A stretch of DNA of 64,000 bases from Alpinimonas psychrophila (GTDB lineage: Bacteria; Actinomycetota; Actinomycetes; Actinomycetales; Microbacteriaceae): NCBI RefSeq assembly GCF_014137865.1, contig NZ_JACGWU010000001.1, positions 910,738-974,737 of the forward strand, written 5' to 3'. Positions within the stretch are counted from its first letter, which is position 1. Each line of letters starts with the position of its first letter. Of this stretch, positions 20,651 through 29,846 are shown piece after piece. Under the pieces are notes generated by a model. The model had not been told where the DNA came from. It did not search any database and saw only the letters and a program-made list of their open reading frames with translations. A program made the position numbers and the translations under genes.

Positions 20651-22021
20651 ATGAGCACCTACATCGTTACGAATCCAGCAACCGGCGAAACCGGCCCGCA
20701 GTTCACCTCTGCAACGAGCGCCCAACTCAATGAGGCGATGAAAACGGCCGATGCGGCGCACTCGGGATGGTCACGTTCGACCACGGTTGCCGAGCGTTCG
20801 GTCATGATTGAACGCGTCGCAGAGTTGCACCGTGAACGTCGTGAGGTTCTCGCCGAAATTATCGTGCGCGAAATGGGAAAACCACTGGAGCAGGCCCTCG
20901 GTGAGGTTGACTTCAGTGCCGACATCTACTCGTTCTACGCCACACATGGCGAGAAGTTCCTCGCCGACGAAAATCTCGAACTGATGGATGCCGAAGGAAC
21001 CGCCTTCGTTAGACGCTCCTCCTTGGGAGTCCTCCTTGGCATCATGCCGTGGAACTTCCCTTACTACCAAGTCGCCCGCTTCGCGGGCCCCAATCTCGTT
21101 CTCGGCAACACCATCCTCCTCAAGCACGCCTCACAGTGCCCCGAATCTGCCGCCGCGATTGAGCAAATCTTCCTGGACGCCGGATTCCCGGTCGGTGCCT
21201 ACCAAAACGTCTACGCTGACAGCGACCAGATCGCCACCATGATTGCCGATCCCCGCGTTGTGGGCGTCTCTCTCACCGGTTCCGAGCGCGCCGGGGCCGC
21301 CGTGGCCGAGGTCGCTGGCCGCAACCTCAAAAAGGTCGTTCTGGAGCTCGGCGGTTCCGACCCCTTCATTCTGCTGAGCACCGACGACCTCGATGCAACC
21401 GTGGACGCTGCCGTTTCCGGCCGCATCGACAACAACGGTCAGGCGTGCAACGCTGCCAAGCGTTTTGTGGTCATTGCCGATCTCTACGACTCATTTGTGG
21501 AGAAGTTCAGCGCCAAGGTCGCCGCTTTAACCCCCAGCGATCCCATGGATTCAGACACCGTTCTCGGCCCGCTGTCCTCGCTCGGAGCCTCCAACACGTT
21601 GCAGGAGCAACTCGATCGTGCCGTGGCCCAAGGCGCCGTCGCCACCGTTTCGGGCACTCGCACGGGAACGTACTTCCCGGCCGCTGTGCTCACCGGCGTC
21701 ACACCCGCCAATGACGCTCACACCGAGGAGTTCTTTGGCCCCGTCGCCATCGTCTACAGCGTCAAGGATGAGGCGGAGGCAATTGCGATTGCCAATGACA
21801 CTCCATTCGGGCTCGGTTCCTACCTCTTCTCCACAGACCGCGCGCAAGTCTTGCGTGTCGCCGACCAGATCGAGGCCGGAATGGTGTTCGTCAACGGTGT
21901 TGGCCTCGACAGCCCCGAGCTCCCCTTCGGCGGCATCAAGCGTTCCGGCTTCGGTCGCGAGTTGGGTCGTTTCGGGATCGAAGAATTCGTGAACCGTAAG
22001 CTCGTCCGCATCCTGAAATAG
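20651..22021 (+). CDS. NAD(P)-dependent succinate-semialdehyde dehydrogenase type aldehyde dehydrogenase
   Basis: 456 residues from ATG at 20651 with AAAGGAG 5 bases upstream. NAD-binding and catalytic motifs are MPWNFPYYQVARF, SLTGSERAGAAVAE, VVLELGGSDPFIL (catalytic Glu) and NNGQACNAAKRF (catalytic Cys), ending PELPFGGIKRSGFGREL. The length and the short N-terminus match GabD-like enzymes that oxidise succinate semialdehyde to succinate, but close aldehyde dehydrogenases act on other short aldehydes. The stop shares a base with the GTG of the next gene. Confidence 0.85.
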   Translation: MSTYIVTNPATGETGPQFTSATSAQLNEAMKTADAAHSGWSRSTTVAERSVMIERVAELHRERREVLAEIIVREMGKPLEQALGEVDFSADIYSFYATHGEKFLADENLELMDAEGTAFVRRSSLGVLLGIMPWNFPYYQVARFAGPNLVLGNTILLKHASQCPESAAAIEQIFLDAGFPVGAYQNVYADSDQIATMIADPRVVGVSLTGSERAGAAVAEVAGRNLKKVVLELGGSDPFILLSTDDLDATVDAAVSGRIDNNGQACNAAKRFVVIADLYDSFVEKFSAKVAALTPSDPMDSDTVLGPLSSLGASNTLQEQLDRAVAQGAVATVSGTRTGTYFPAAVLTGVTPANDAHTEEFFGPVAIVYSVKDEAEAIAIANDTPFGLGSYLFSTDRAQVLRVADQIEAGMVFVNGVGLDSPELPFGGIKRSGFGRELGRFGIEEFVNRKLVRILK

Positions 22022-22401
22022 TGGATGATCTCAGCGCGGCCAGCGCTGGTAGCTTCGCAATGTCGTTGCAAGAATTCGAGCTCCTCGTTTCTGAGGAGCT
22101 CGATTCTTTGCCCGCACATGTCATGGATCAGCTCGACAATGTCATTTTCGTCGTTGAAGAACGATCGAACAACTCAGCTGGCCCTCTATTAGGCCTCTAT
22201 CAAGGGACAGCGATAACAGACCGCTTTGACTACGGTCTAGGTGAGTTACCCGACCAAATCGTTCTCTACTGGGCCGAGCATGTTGATTCCTGCAACACGG
22301 TGGAGGAATTGCGCCAGCAGGTCCACATCACCTTGGTTCATGAAATAGCGCACTATTTTGGAATCGATGATGAGCATCTTCATGAGCTCGGCTGGGGATA
22401 G
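22021..22401 (+). CDS. Metallopeptidase-family (zincin-like) protein
   Basis: 126 residues from GTG at 22021, or 113 from ATG at 22060 where family similarity begins (MSLQEFELLVSEELDSLPAHVMDQLDNVIFVVEE). The zinc motif HEIAHYFGIDDEHLHELG sits at the C-terminus. This actinobacterial zincin-like family has HExxH and a conserved Asp but no proven substrate. It overlaps the aldehyde dehydrogenase stop by one base (TAGTG), so it is probably read by coupled translation. Confidence 0.8.
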   Translation: MDDLSAASAGSFAMSLQEFELLVSEELDSLPAHVMDQLDNVIFVVEERSNNSAGPLLGLYQGTAITDRFDYGLGELPDQIVLYWAEHVDSCNTVEELRQQVHITLVHEIAHYFGIDDEHLHELGWG

Positions 22402-22473
22402 CCTTTTGGGGTTTTGCAACAAACGGAAATGCAAATTGACCATCCCGAGAGGGCGCTGGATGATGGAGAGACA

Positions 22474-23238
22474 ATGCCCCTCACAAACCAAACCCCCACA
22501 TCCACTCCAACCACGACTGTGACAACCCACGAAGCCTGGCACTCTGACCGCCTTCGAACCCTCGTGTCTCCCCAGGGTAATCTCGCCCTCATCCAAACCC
22601 GCTGGCTTTCGCCCGGCACTGAGGTGAGTGACAAGGAAGCCTTGGCCGATCAGCCGGCCGCCGTGACGCTCACCCGGTTGCAACGCGCAAACCTCGATAC
22701 CGGCGAACCCGAATCTGGTTACCGTCTCTGGGATGCCGCCAGTTCCGCCATTCTGAACTTCGATTCCGTCTCCGTTTTTGACTACAACCCAGACTGGGTG
22801 ATCGAAGCCACATTCGCGCAGGCAGAAGCAAACCGAACCATCCCGTTTGAGCACATCCGCGACAATGGCGGTTCCCGTGAGTTGGCGGTGCCCGGTGACA
22901 TCACGTTCACCCGCGATGGACACGAGTATCGTCTGAGCGCCTTCGACGATGGTGGTGTGCTGTTGCTCGTGTTCGGTGATCCCACCAATGGGCGGCCCGC
23001 GGAAGATGCTGGCACTTATGGTTCTGGGCGATTCCTTTTTGTGGCCCGCCCTTCGGCTGCCGATCGCTTTGACGCCGAGGGGCCCGTCGTTCTGGACTTC
23101 AACCGCGCATTTGTGCCTCCCTGCGGCTTCTCGAGCGAGTACAACTGTCCGCTACCCCCTCCACAGAACCGCTTCCCCATCGATGTCACCGCTGGCGAGC
23201 GCCTCGTCATATTTTCGGATGGGTACCAACTGCACTAA
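22474..23238 (+). CDS. DUF1684 domain protein
   Basis: 254 residues from ATG at 22474 (GGAGA upstream); a TTG 60 bases earlier is a less likely start. The C-terminal block DFNRAFVPPCGFSSEYNCPLPPPQNRFPIDVTAGE is the hallmark of DUF1684, and AEDAGTYGSGRFLFVARP is also typical. The family is of unknown function and is found in bacteria and archaea, cytoplasmic as predicted here (no signal peptide). It precedes the peptide ABC importer by 63 bases. Confidence 0.8.
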   Translation: MPLTNQTPTSTPTTTVTTHEAWHSDRLRTLVSPQGNLALIQTRWLSPGTEVSDKEALADQPAAVTLTRLQRANLDTGEPESGYRLWDAASSAILNFDSVSVFDYNPDWVIEATFAQAEANRTIPFEHIRDNGGSRELAVPGDITFTRDGHEYRLSAFDDGGVLLLVFGDPTNGRPAEDAGTYGSGRFLFVARPSAADRFDAEGPVVLDFNRAFVPPCGFSSEYNCPLPPPQNRFPIDVTAGERLVIFSDGYQLH

Positions 23239-23301
23239 AGGTACCTTTCGCCACGCCCGCACCAGCATGCCCCGGACCACTGCACAATCACAAGGAGAAC
23301 C

Positions 23302-24804
23302 GTGAAATCCCCCCGAACTGCCCTTGCCGCCCTTGCCGTTGGCATCGTCGCTGTCCTTGCACTGTCATCGTGCGCCTCCGGCCCTGCCACCGGGACCAAC
23401 AGTGCCGACGCCACCATAAATGTCGGCTCGGTGTACGAGCCCCAGAACCTCGACAACACAGGCGGCGGCGGCCAAGGCGTCACCGAGGCGCTCAACGGCA
23501 ACGTCTACGAGGGGCTTTTCAGGCTCTCCGACTCAGGTGACGTCACTCCATTGCTTGCACGTGAATACTCAGTTTCCCCTGATGGACTCACCTACACCGT
23601 CACGTTGCAAAACAACGTGACGTTCCACTCCGGAGCGACACTGACCTCGGCTGATGTGAAGTCCAGCATCGAACGGGTCACCGCTGCGGATTCTCAATCT
23701 TCGCGCAAGAGCAGCCTGGCTGTGATTGCGGGAATTGAAACCCCGGATGCGAACACGGTCGTTGTCACTCTCGCGACGAAGTCAATCTCCTTCGTTTACA
23801 ACCTCAGCTACGTCTGGATTGTGAACGCTCTCGCAACGGATCTTAAGACAACGGAGGACGGCACCGGCCCCTACGAACTAGGCACGTGGAAGCGTGGCAG
23901 TTCCTTGAGCTTGACGCGTTTCGACTCCTATTGGGGCACCGCCGCAAAGAACAAGGATGTGGTCTTCAACTACTACACGGATGCGACGGCACTCAATAAC
24001 GCCCTCCTGACCAATGCCATTGACGTCATCACGAGCTCGCAGAGCCCGGATGCCCTGGCCCAGTTCGCTGACAACCCCGACTTCGTCATCAACGATGGCA
24101 ACTCGACCACAAAACTGCTCCTCGCTTTTAACGACAAGCAGGCACCGTTCGACAACGTGGCCGTTCGCCAGGCCGTCACCGAGGCTATCGACAACAAGAA
24201 GCTGCTCAATTCGATCTGGGGCGACTACGGCACGCTCACCGGGTCGATGGTCCCGCCGACGGACCCATGGTACGAAGACCTCACCTCAGTGCACCCCTAC
24301 GACCAGGTTACGGCGAAGCAAAAACTTGCCGATGCTGGATTCCCAGACGGCTTCACTTTCACGCTCGATACCCCAAACTATGATCCTCACCCTGCTGCGG
24401 CCGAGTTCATTAAGAGTGAACTCGCGCAGGTTGGAATCACCGTCAACATCAACGTGATTACTCCCGACGAGTGGTACACAAAGGTTTACAAGAACCATGA
24501 CTTCGCGGCGACACTGCAGGAGCACGTAAACGACCGCGATGTTGTCTTCTACGGCAACCCCGACTTCTACTGGGGTTACGACAACGCAAAGGTCTCCGCT
24601 CTCATCAAAGAGGCCGAGCAGTCGGACACAACCGATCAGCAGACGGCCAAGTTGACAGCAGCAAACGACATCATCGTGGCCGATGCCGCGAGCGATTGGC
24701 TGTACTTGTACCCGCAGATCGTGGTGGCCTCCACCTCGATTAGTGGGTACCCGCTCAACGGCCTGAACTCGCAGTTCTACGTTTACGACATCGTCAAGAG
24801 CTAA
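23302..24804 (+). CDS. Peptide/nickel-type ABC transporter substrate-binding lipoprotein
   Basis: 500 residues from GTG with AAGGAG upstream. The signal peptide ends in LALSSC, a lipobox, so the protein is anchored outside the membrane. The family-5 solute-binding signature is seen in LLAREYSVSPDGLTYTVTLQ and NNVTFHSGATLTSADVKSS, and AVRQAVTEAIDNKKLL is typical further on. Ligands of this family are oligopeptides, nickel, heme or other small molecules; which one applies is not visible. A perfect 15-bp hairpin follows the stop, then the permease and ATPase genes. Confidence 0.92.
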   Translation: MKSPRTALAALAVGIVAVLALSSCASGPATGTNSADATINVGSVYEPQNLDNTGGGGQGVTEALNGNVYEGLFRLSDSGDVTPLLAREYSVSPDGLTYTVTLQNNVTFHSGATLTSADVKSSIERVTAADSQSSRKSSLAVIAGIETPDANTVVVTLATKSISFVYNLSYVWIVNALATDLKTTEDGTGPYELGTWKRGSSLSLTRFDSYWGTAAKNKDVVFNYYTDATALNNALLTNAIDVITSSQSPDALAQFADNPDFVINDGNSTTKLLLAFNDKQAPFDNVAVRQAVTEAIDNKKLLNSIWGDYGTLTGSMVPPTDPWYEDLTSVHPYDQVTAKQKLADAGFPDGFTFTLDTPNYDPHPAAAEFIKSELAQVGITVNINVITPDEWYTKVYKNHDFAATLQEHVNDRDVVFYGNPDFYWGYDNAKVSALIKEAEQSDTTDQQTAKLTAANDIIVADAASDWLYLYPQIVVASTSISGYPLNGLNSQFYVYDIVKS

Positions 24805-24818
24805 AGCTCCTCACTCGT

Positions 24819-24865
24819 TACCGCCCCGGAACACGCCGCACATCACTGCCTGTTCCGGGGCGGTA
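24819..24865 (+). other. Perfect 15-bp intercistronic stem-loop
   Basis: TACCGCCCCGGAACA (24819-24833) pairs without mismatch with TGTTCCGGGGCGGTA (24851-24865), loop 17 bases. It lies between the binding-protein and permease genes and has no T-run. Such structures commonly shield the 3' end of the binding-protein mRNA or cause partial termination so that the binding protein is made in excess. TAGCCT (24864-24869), partly within the stem, could also act as a -10 for the permease gene (9 bases to ATG). Confidence 0.7.
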
Positions 24866-24878
24866 GCCTTGGATACTC

Positions 24879-25856
24879 ATGGCCGTTTACCTCCTCCGCA
24901 GACTGGTCTTCCTGCTGGTCTCACTCCTTCTGGCTAGCGCAGTGCTTTTTGCCCTTCTGCGACTGCTCCCGGGCGATCCTGCAAACGCGCTTCTTTCCGT
25001 GGGGGCGACAGCCGAACAGATTGAGGCGGCCCGCCAGTCCATCGGCTCCGACCTCCCCCTTGGCCAGCAGTTTGTGGCGTGGCTCGGTCACATCTTCACG
25101 TTGGACTTGGGAACGTCTTTCATCAGCGGTGTCCCGGTGGGGCCTGACATCGCATCTCGTCTTGTCGTCACGATTCCCCTCACCCTCATCTCGTTCGTGC
25201 TCGCTGTTCTGATTGCCGTTCCCGTGGGCTATGTCGCGGCGCGCCGTTCTCATCGCTGGTACGGAATGACACTTTCCGGGGTCTCCCAGTTCGGACTGGC
25301 CGTACCAATCTTCTGGATCGGGATCCTTCTCATCTCCTTTTTTGCGCTCACCCTGAGGGCCTTGCCAGCCGGCGGATTCCCGCGGCAAGATTGGGCTGAC
25401 CCATTGGACGCCATTCGATCGCTCACCCTGCCCGTTATAACAATCACCATCGTCATGACGGCATCCATCACGCGTTACGTGCGATCTGCCACCCTCGATG
25501 TTCTCGGAAGCGATTATCTGCGGACCGCTCGCTCGCTCGGGGCAAGTTTTCGACAGGCCATGTGGCACCATGGTCTTCGCAACGCTTCGGTGCCTGTCGT
25601 CGCAATCCTCGGTATCGAGTTGGCCACCACATTTCTTGGAGCAGTGGTGGTAGAGAGCGTCTTTGCGCTTCCCGGCCTCGGCAACATGCTTCTGACGGGA
25701 ATCGCCCAGCACGATTACCCTGTCATTCAAGGGGTGCTCTTAGTGAGCACCTTCCTCGTTCTCATCGTCGGATTCATAGCGGATGTTGTACAGCGCCTGA
25801 TCGACCCACGCCTGCGAGGCAACATGACTGGCCAGCGCGCGGCGGTTGTCCGTTGA
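24879..25856 (+). CDS. Peptide-type ABC transporter permease (DppB-like)
   Basis: 325 residues. The N-terminal helix LRRLVFLLVSLLLASAVLFALLRLLPGDP is the classic start of DppB/OppB permeases. The inner-membrane loop motif RSLGASFRQAMWHHGLRNA (EAA-like) contacts the ATPase. Six membrane helices are expected. Its TGA overlaps the TTG start of the next permease. Confidence 0.93.
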   Translation: MAVYLLRRLVFLLVSLLLASAVLFALLRLLPGDPANALLSVGATAEQIEAARQSIGSDLPLGQQFVAWLGHIFTLDLGTSFISGVPVGPDIASRLVVTIPLTLISFVLAVLIAVPVGYVAARRSHRWYGMTLSGVSQFGLAVPIFWIGILLISFFALTLRALPAGGFPRQDWADPLDAIRSLTLPVITITIVMTASITRYVRSATLDVLGSDYLRTARSLGASFRQAMWHHGLRNASVPVVAILGIELATTFLGAVVVESVFALPGLGNMLLTGIAQHDYPVIQGVLLVSTFLVLIVGFIADVVQRLIDPRLRGNMTGQRAAVVR

Positions 25857-26677
25857 CCCGCCGTCGAGACCGCTCCGCGGCGCTGATCGCGGGCCTGATC
25901 TGCGTGGGGCTGATCATCGCCATCGCCCTCGTGTCACTGCTCTACCAGCCCTACGACCCCAGCGACACTAGCGGTGGTCGCCTCGTGGCACCATCACTGG
26001 CGCACTGGGCTGGAACCGACCAACTCGGCCGTGATCTGCTCACGCGGTTGATGATGGGTGCGCAGATTGCCCTTGTCGCCGGCGGCGGTTCGGTCGTTAT
26101 TGGTGGGGTTCTCGGCATCGTATTGGGCCTCGGCGCCGCGTTCGCCACGCGCTGGCTGGATGACACCCTGTCGGCCGTTCTCGACATCCTGATCGCGTTT
26201 CCGACACTTCTCCTGGCCATGCTCGTCATTGCAGCCCAGGGGGCGTCGCTCGGTTCAGCAGTTCTGGCCATCGGGCTGGCAATGAGCGCCATCGTTGCAC
26301 GCCTCGTTCGCATCCTCGCTAAGCGTGTGCTCGCGCAGGACTACATCACAGCGGCCCGTACCTCGGGATCGAGTTGGCCCAGCATTATTGGGCACCACAT
26401 TTTGCCCAACATTTGGCCGACGGTTCTCGTGAGCCTCGCCATCCAATTTGGGGCTGCCGTGCTCGCCGAGGCGAGCCTGTCGTACCTCGGCCTTGGCGCC
26501 CCGCCCCCTAATCCATCCTGGGGGTCGCTCCTTCAACAAGCTCAGGCCACGGTCTACACCGCACCGCTCGGAGCGATCGCGCCCGGCATTCTGTTGGTGC
26601 TCTTGGTTGTGGGAATGAACCTGCTCGCTGACGGTCTTCGCGATGTCGGGGACCCAACCCAGAGGAGACGGGCATGA
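25853..26677 (+). CDS. Peptide-type ABC transporter permease (DppC-like)
   Basis: 274 residues from TTG at 25853, overlapping the previous stop (TTGA). The frame is open further upstream, but that would run inside the other permease gene and lacks similarity. HWAGTDQLGRDLLTRLMMGAQIAL is the conserved DppC/OppC N-terminal segment, and AARTSGSSWPSIIGHHILPNIWPTVLV the EAA-like coupling loop. It forms the channel heterodimer with the preceding permease. Confidence 0.92.
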   Translation: MTRRRDRSAALIAGLICVGLIIAIALVSLLYQPYDPSDTSGGRLVAPSLAHWAGTDQLGRDLLTRLMMGAQIALVAGGGSVVIGGVLGIVLGLGAAFATRWLDDTLSAVLDILIAFPTLLLAMLVIAAQGASLGSAVLAIGLAMSAIVARLVRILAKRVLAQDYITAARTSGSSWPSIIGHHILPNIWPTVLVSLAIQFGAAVLAEASLSYLGLGAPPPNPSWGSLLQQAQATVYTAPLGAIAPGILLVLLVVGMNLLADGLRDVGDPTQRRRA

Positions 26678-27507
26678 GCGAGAACCCCGGTCTGATCGTG
26701 CGTGACCTTGAGATCTTCAGTGCCGACGGCCAAACCCTCGTGGGCCCGGTGTCATTTGACTTCAATCCCGGGCAGCGACTCGGCCTCATTGGCGAGTCTG
26801 GAAGCGGAAAATCGCTCGCAGCACTTGCAATCATTGGGCTGCTACCCGATGGCCTTTCTTCCCGAGGGAGCATCGAGCTCGGTGGCCGTCAACTCGTCGG
26901 AGCCCCCGAGCGCATTATGAACACCGTGCGCGGCACAGATGTTGCCGTTGTATTCCAGGAACCCCTCACGGCCCTCGATCCGTTGATGAGAATTGGTAAG
27001 CAACTAGCTGAGCCTCTGCGGAGGCGCGCTGCGGCCGATGGGGAACGGTTGACGCGTCAGCAGTTGAGACTTCTCGTTCGGGAGCGTCTCGCCGATGTTC
27101 GCCTCCCCGATCCAGACGCTATCGCCCTGGCGTTCCCTCACCAGATTTCCGGCGGCCAGCGACAGCGGGCGGCGCTCGCCATAGCGCTTTCCGGCAGGCC
27201 AAGCCTGCTCATTGCCGACGAGCCAACCACCGCCCTCGACGTGACGGTGCAATCTGAGATCCTCGACTTACTCGATCGCCTCGTTGACGAGCGCGGCATG
27301 TCACTTCTATTTATCAGCCACGACCTGGCCGTTGTTGCTCGCATCGCACCACGCGTGGTTGTTCTCCAAAAAGGTTTAGTCGTCGAAGAGGGGATGCTGG
27401 CCGACGTTCTAGCCAATCCTCGCCATGCCTACACACACGAGCTCGTCGACAGTGCTCGTTCACTGGATAATGCGCTTGATGACGCACTGAATGGGAGGGA
27501 CGCATGA
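26674..27507 (+). CDS. Peptide-type ABC transporter ATPase (DppD-like)
   Basis: 277 residues. Walker A is GESGSGKSLAALAIIGLLP, the Q-loop is VVFQEPLTALDPLMRIGKQ, the signature ISGGQRQRAALAIALS, and Walker B LLIADEPTTALD. LDPLMRIGKQ after the Q-loop is typical of the oligopeptide subfamily. It overlaps both neighbours by 4 bases. It is one of two different ATPases that power the importer. Confidence 0.93.
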   Translation: MSENPGLIVRDLEIFSADGQTLVGPVSFDFNPGQRLGLIGESGSGKSLAALAIIGLLPDGLSSRGSIELGGRQLVGAPERIMNTVRGTDVAVVFQEPLTALDPLMRIGKQLAEPLRRRAAADGERLTRQQLRLLVRERLADVRLPDPDAIALAFPHQISGGQRQRAALAIALSGRPSLLIADEPTTALDVTVQSEILDLLDRLVDERGMSLLFISHDLAVVARIAPRVVVLQKGLVVEEGMLADVLANPRHAYTHELVDSARSLDNALDDALNGRDA

Positions 27508-28286
27508 CTCCGGTGCTCGAGGCTCGCAATATTCACTTCGGATATCGACGCAACCAGGAGGTCCTCACCGATGTCTCTTTTGCGGTGGAAGAAGGGTCGA
27601 ACGTCGGCCTAGTCGGGGAATCCGGGGCGGGCAAAACAACGCTGCTGCGCATCCTACTCGGGTTAGCAATCCCGTCCGCTGGCCAGGTGTTCTCCGATGG
27701 CATGCCCTTTGACGCACGCGACCGAAAGCAGCTACGCGCGTATCGACGGATGACGCAAACAGTTTTTCAGGATCCCTATTCCTCCTTAGACCCACGGCAA
27801 ACTATTGGTCAAATCCTCGCTGAGCCCCTGCGATCCCTAGGAATCACGACCAACGCGACAGAAATTCGCCAGCACATGGCGGAGTCTTTGCGTGCGGTCG
27901 GCCTTCCCACTGACATCACGAAGCGCTATCCGGCAGAATTCTCCGGCGGTCAACGACAAAGAATCGCGATTGCCCGAGCGATCGCTCCCAACCCTCGTGT
28001 TCTCCTTGCCGACGAACCCGTGAGCGCCCTCGATGTCTCCACGCGCATCAAAGTCATCGACCTCCTCGCCGAACTTGGCCGCGGAGTCGATGGCCGCACA
28101 GGGATGTCGGTCGTACTGGTTACACACGATCTCGGTGTAGTCGCCGCCCTCTGCGACCGTGTCGTCATTCTGGAGAACGGCCGCGTCGTCGAGCAGGGCG
28201 ACACCCGCTCCGTAATGGGACTCCCCCAAAACGGGTACACCAAGCGCCTCCTCGCAAGCGTCCCCCGTTTGCCTGTAGTCCCCTAA
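27504..28286 (+). CDS. Peptide-type ABC transporter ATPase (DppF-like)
   Basis: 260 residues. Walker A is GESGAGKTTLLRILLGLA, the Q-loop VFQDPYSSLDPRQTIGQIL, the signature FSGGQRQRIAIARAIA, and Walker B VLLADEPVSALD. It pairs with the preceding ATPase. It ends the importer operon 34 bases before tRNA-Arg; no terminator hairpin was recognised in that gap. Confidence 0.93.
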   Translation: MTPVLEARNIHFGYRRNQEVLTDVSFAVEEGSNVGLVGESGAGKTTLLRILLGLAIPSAGQVFSDGMPFDARDRKQLRAYRRMTQTVFQDPYSSLDPRQTIGQILAEPLRSLGITTNATEIRQHMAESLRAVGLPTDITKRYPAEFSGGQRQRIAIARAIAPNPRVLLADEPVSALDVSTRIKVIDLLAELGRGVDGRTGMSVVLVTHDLGVVAALCDRVVILENGRVVEQGDTRSVMGLPQNGYTKRLLASVPRLPVVP

Positions 28287-28320
28287 CGCAAGGCCTCGTC
28301 TGTCGTAAGATTGGGGTCAT

Positions 28321-28396
28321 GCCCTCGTAGCTCAGAGGATAGAGCAGGAGCTTTCTAATCTCTTGGTCGCAGGTTCGAGTCCTGCCGAGGGCACCA
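28321..28396 (+). tRNA. tRNA-Arg (anticodon TCT)
   Basis: Acceptor GCCCTCG pairs with CGAGGGC; the D stem is GCTC/GAGC; the anticodon loop is TTTCTAA with TCT; the T arm is GCAGG-TTCGAGT-CCTGC. The CCA end is encoded (28394-28396). The anticodon stem GGAGC/TCTCT has one pyrimidine-pyrimidine pair at its base next to the loop, which is tolerated in tRNAs. It reads AGA codons. Confidence 0.93.
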
Positions 28397-28532
28397 TCAT
28401 TCTTCGAGAATCAAGCACCCCTTTCTCGGGGCCTGCTCTGCTTTCCCGTCCGCCGACCAGCCGGCCTCAGCACCAAAGCTGATGCCCCAGGTGCCTATTA
28501 GTTGCGCAATGACAACAATGTCCGGGTGATGC

Positions 28533-28588
28533 TTGACAGATGACTCCCCCGCCTTTACTGTACAAGAGACATGAATCACCTCTCATGT
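28533..28588 (+). promoter_or_regulatory. Promoter of the ten-gene importer/ligase operon with a possible operator
   Basis: TTGACA (28533-28538), a 17-base spacer and TACTGT (28556-28561) form a good promoter. Just downstream, ACATGA-N8-TCATGT (28569-28588) is a 6-bp inverted repeat over the expected start site, a candidate operator for the TetR encoded inside the operon at 34852-35493. The leader to the first ATG is about 60 bases. Confidence 0.5.
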
Positions 28589-28629
28589 TGACCTCTTTAT
28601 CCTTCTACGGCAGCAGGAAAGGTTTCATC

Positions 28630-29838
28630 ATGCACGTTCACAGCAAGTTCGTTCTACCAGCGGTAATCGCAGTTCTCGGCCTCACCTTGGCAGGATGCGC
28701 GCCCACGAGCAGCGACGCATCCGGCCCATCGACGAATGGCGCGGGATTGCCTGCCGTTGATGTTTCCATCATCACGTCCCAGACGGGCCCCTTGGCCGCC
28801 TATGGCGCAACGTACCTCGCCGGCTGGGATGCTGGACTTGATTACGCAACGCAGGGCACGGGCACAGTTGATGGTCGCGCCGTCAACGTAACGATTGCCG
28901 ACGACGCCGGCGATGTCGACAAGGCTGTGACGGCAGCCAAGACCGTCATTGGTCAGGGCAAGAAGATAATCGTCGGAACAGCGTCGTCGGGAATCGCCCT
29001 TGCCCTAGCCGAACAGGCTGAGCAAAACAAGATTCTGTACATCTCCGGGCCCGCTGCAGCGGATGGCGTAACCGGCATCAACGCGCACACATTCCGGTCT
29101 GGACGTCAGAGTTACCAAGATGTCGCAACCGCCGGAACTTTCATCGGTGACCCCAAGGGCAAATCCATTTTGGTCTTTGCCCAAAACACGGCTTTCGGCC
29201 AAGGTAACGTTGCTGCGGCGACGGCGGTCCTGGGCGCTAAGGGCGCAACTGTCACCAGCCTCCTCGTACCAGAGGACGCGACGGAGTTCACCCCGTTCGC
29301 TCAGCAAATCATCAACGCGACTCCAGATATGGTGTTCGTTGCTTGGGCCGGTGCGACGTCGGCAGCAATGTGGGAATCACTGTCTCAGCAGGGGGTCTTC
29401 GACAAGGTTCCTGTCGTGACAGGGTTGGGAAACGTTGCCACTTACGGTGCTTACGGGGCAGCAAGTAGCAAGATTAGTTTCCTTAATCACTACTTCGCCG
29501 GGGCTACGGACAACGCGGTCAACACGGCAATGATCGCCTCGCTCACCAAGTCTGGCGCTGTAGCCGATCTCTTCTCTCCTGATGGCTTCAACGCTGCCGT
29601 CATGGTGGTCCAGGCCATTCGTGCCGGTGGCGGTGACGACGTAGCCAAAATGATCACAAGCCTGGAAGGCTGGACTTTCGACGGACCAAAGGGATCCATG
29701 ACGATTCGCGCAGAAGATCACGCGATGATTCAGCCGATGTTCCAAGTCAAGCTTGTCGCTGATGGGGCCAACTGGAAACCCGAACTCGTCGACGTTGTCG
29801 ACGCCCAGGTCGTGACTCCTCCCATCGTGCAGAAGTAA
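28630..29838 (+). CDS. Branched-chain-amino-acid-type ABC substrate-binding lipoprotein
   Basis: 402 residues from ATG at 28630 with AGGAAAGG upstream. The signal peptide ends LTLAGC. The Leu/Ile/Val-binding family 6 fold starts VSIITSQTGPLAAYGATYLAGWDAGLDYA. Ligands of this family include amino acids, aromatic acids, urea and short acids. As the operon continues with an acyl-CoA ligase and hydrolases rather than amino acid genes, the ligand is probably a carboxylic acid or amide; this is inference. Confidence 0.9.
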   Translation: MHVHSKFVLPAVIAVLGLTLAGCAPTSSDASGPSTNGAGLPAVDVSIITSQTGPLAAYGATYLAGWDAGLDYATQGTGTVDGRAVNVTIADDAGDVDKAVTAAKTVIGQGKKIIVGTASSGIALALAEQAEQNKILYISGPAAADGVTGINAHTFRSGRQSYQDVATAGTFIGDPKGKSILVFAQNTAFGQGNVAAATAVLGAKGATVTSLLVPEDATEFTPFAQQIINATPDMVFVAWAGATSAAMWESLSQQGVFDKVPVVTGLGNVATYGAYGAASSKISFLNHYFAGATDNAVNTAMIASLTKSGAVADLFSPDGFNAAVMVVQAIRAGGGDDVAKMITSLEGWTFDGPKGSMTIRAEDHAMIQPMFQVKLVADGANWKPELVDVVDAQVVTPPIVQK

Positions 29839-29846
29839 GGCGAACC

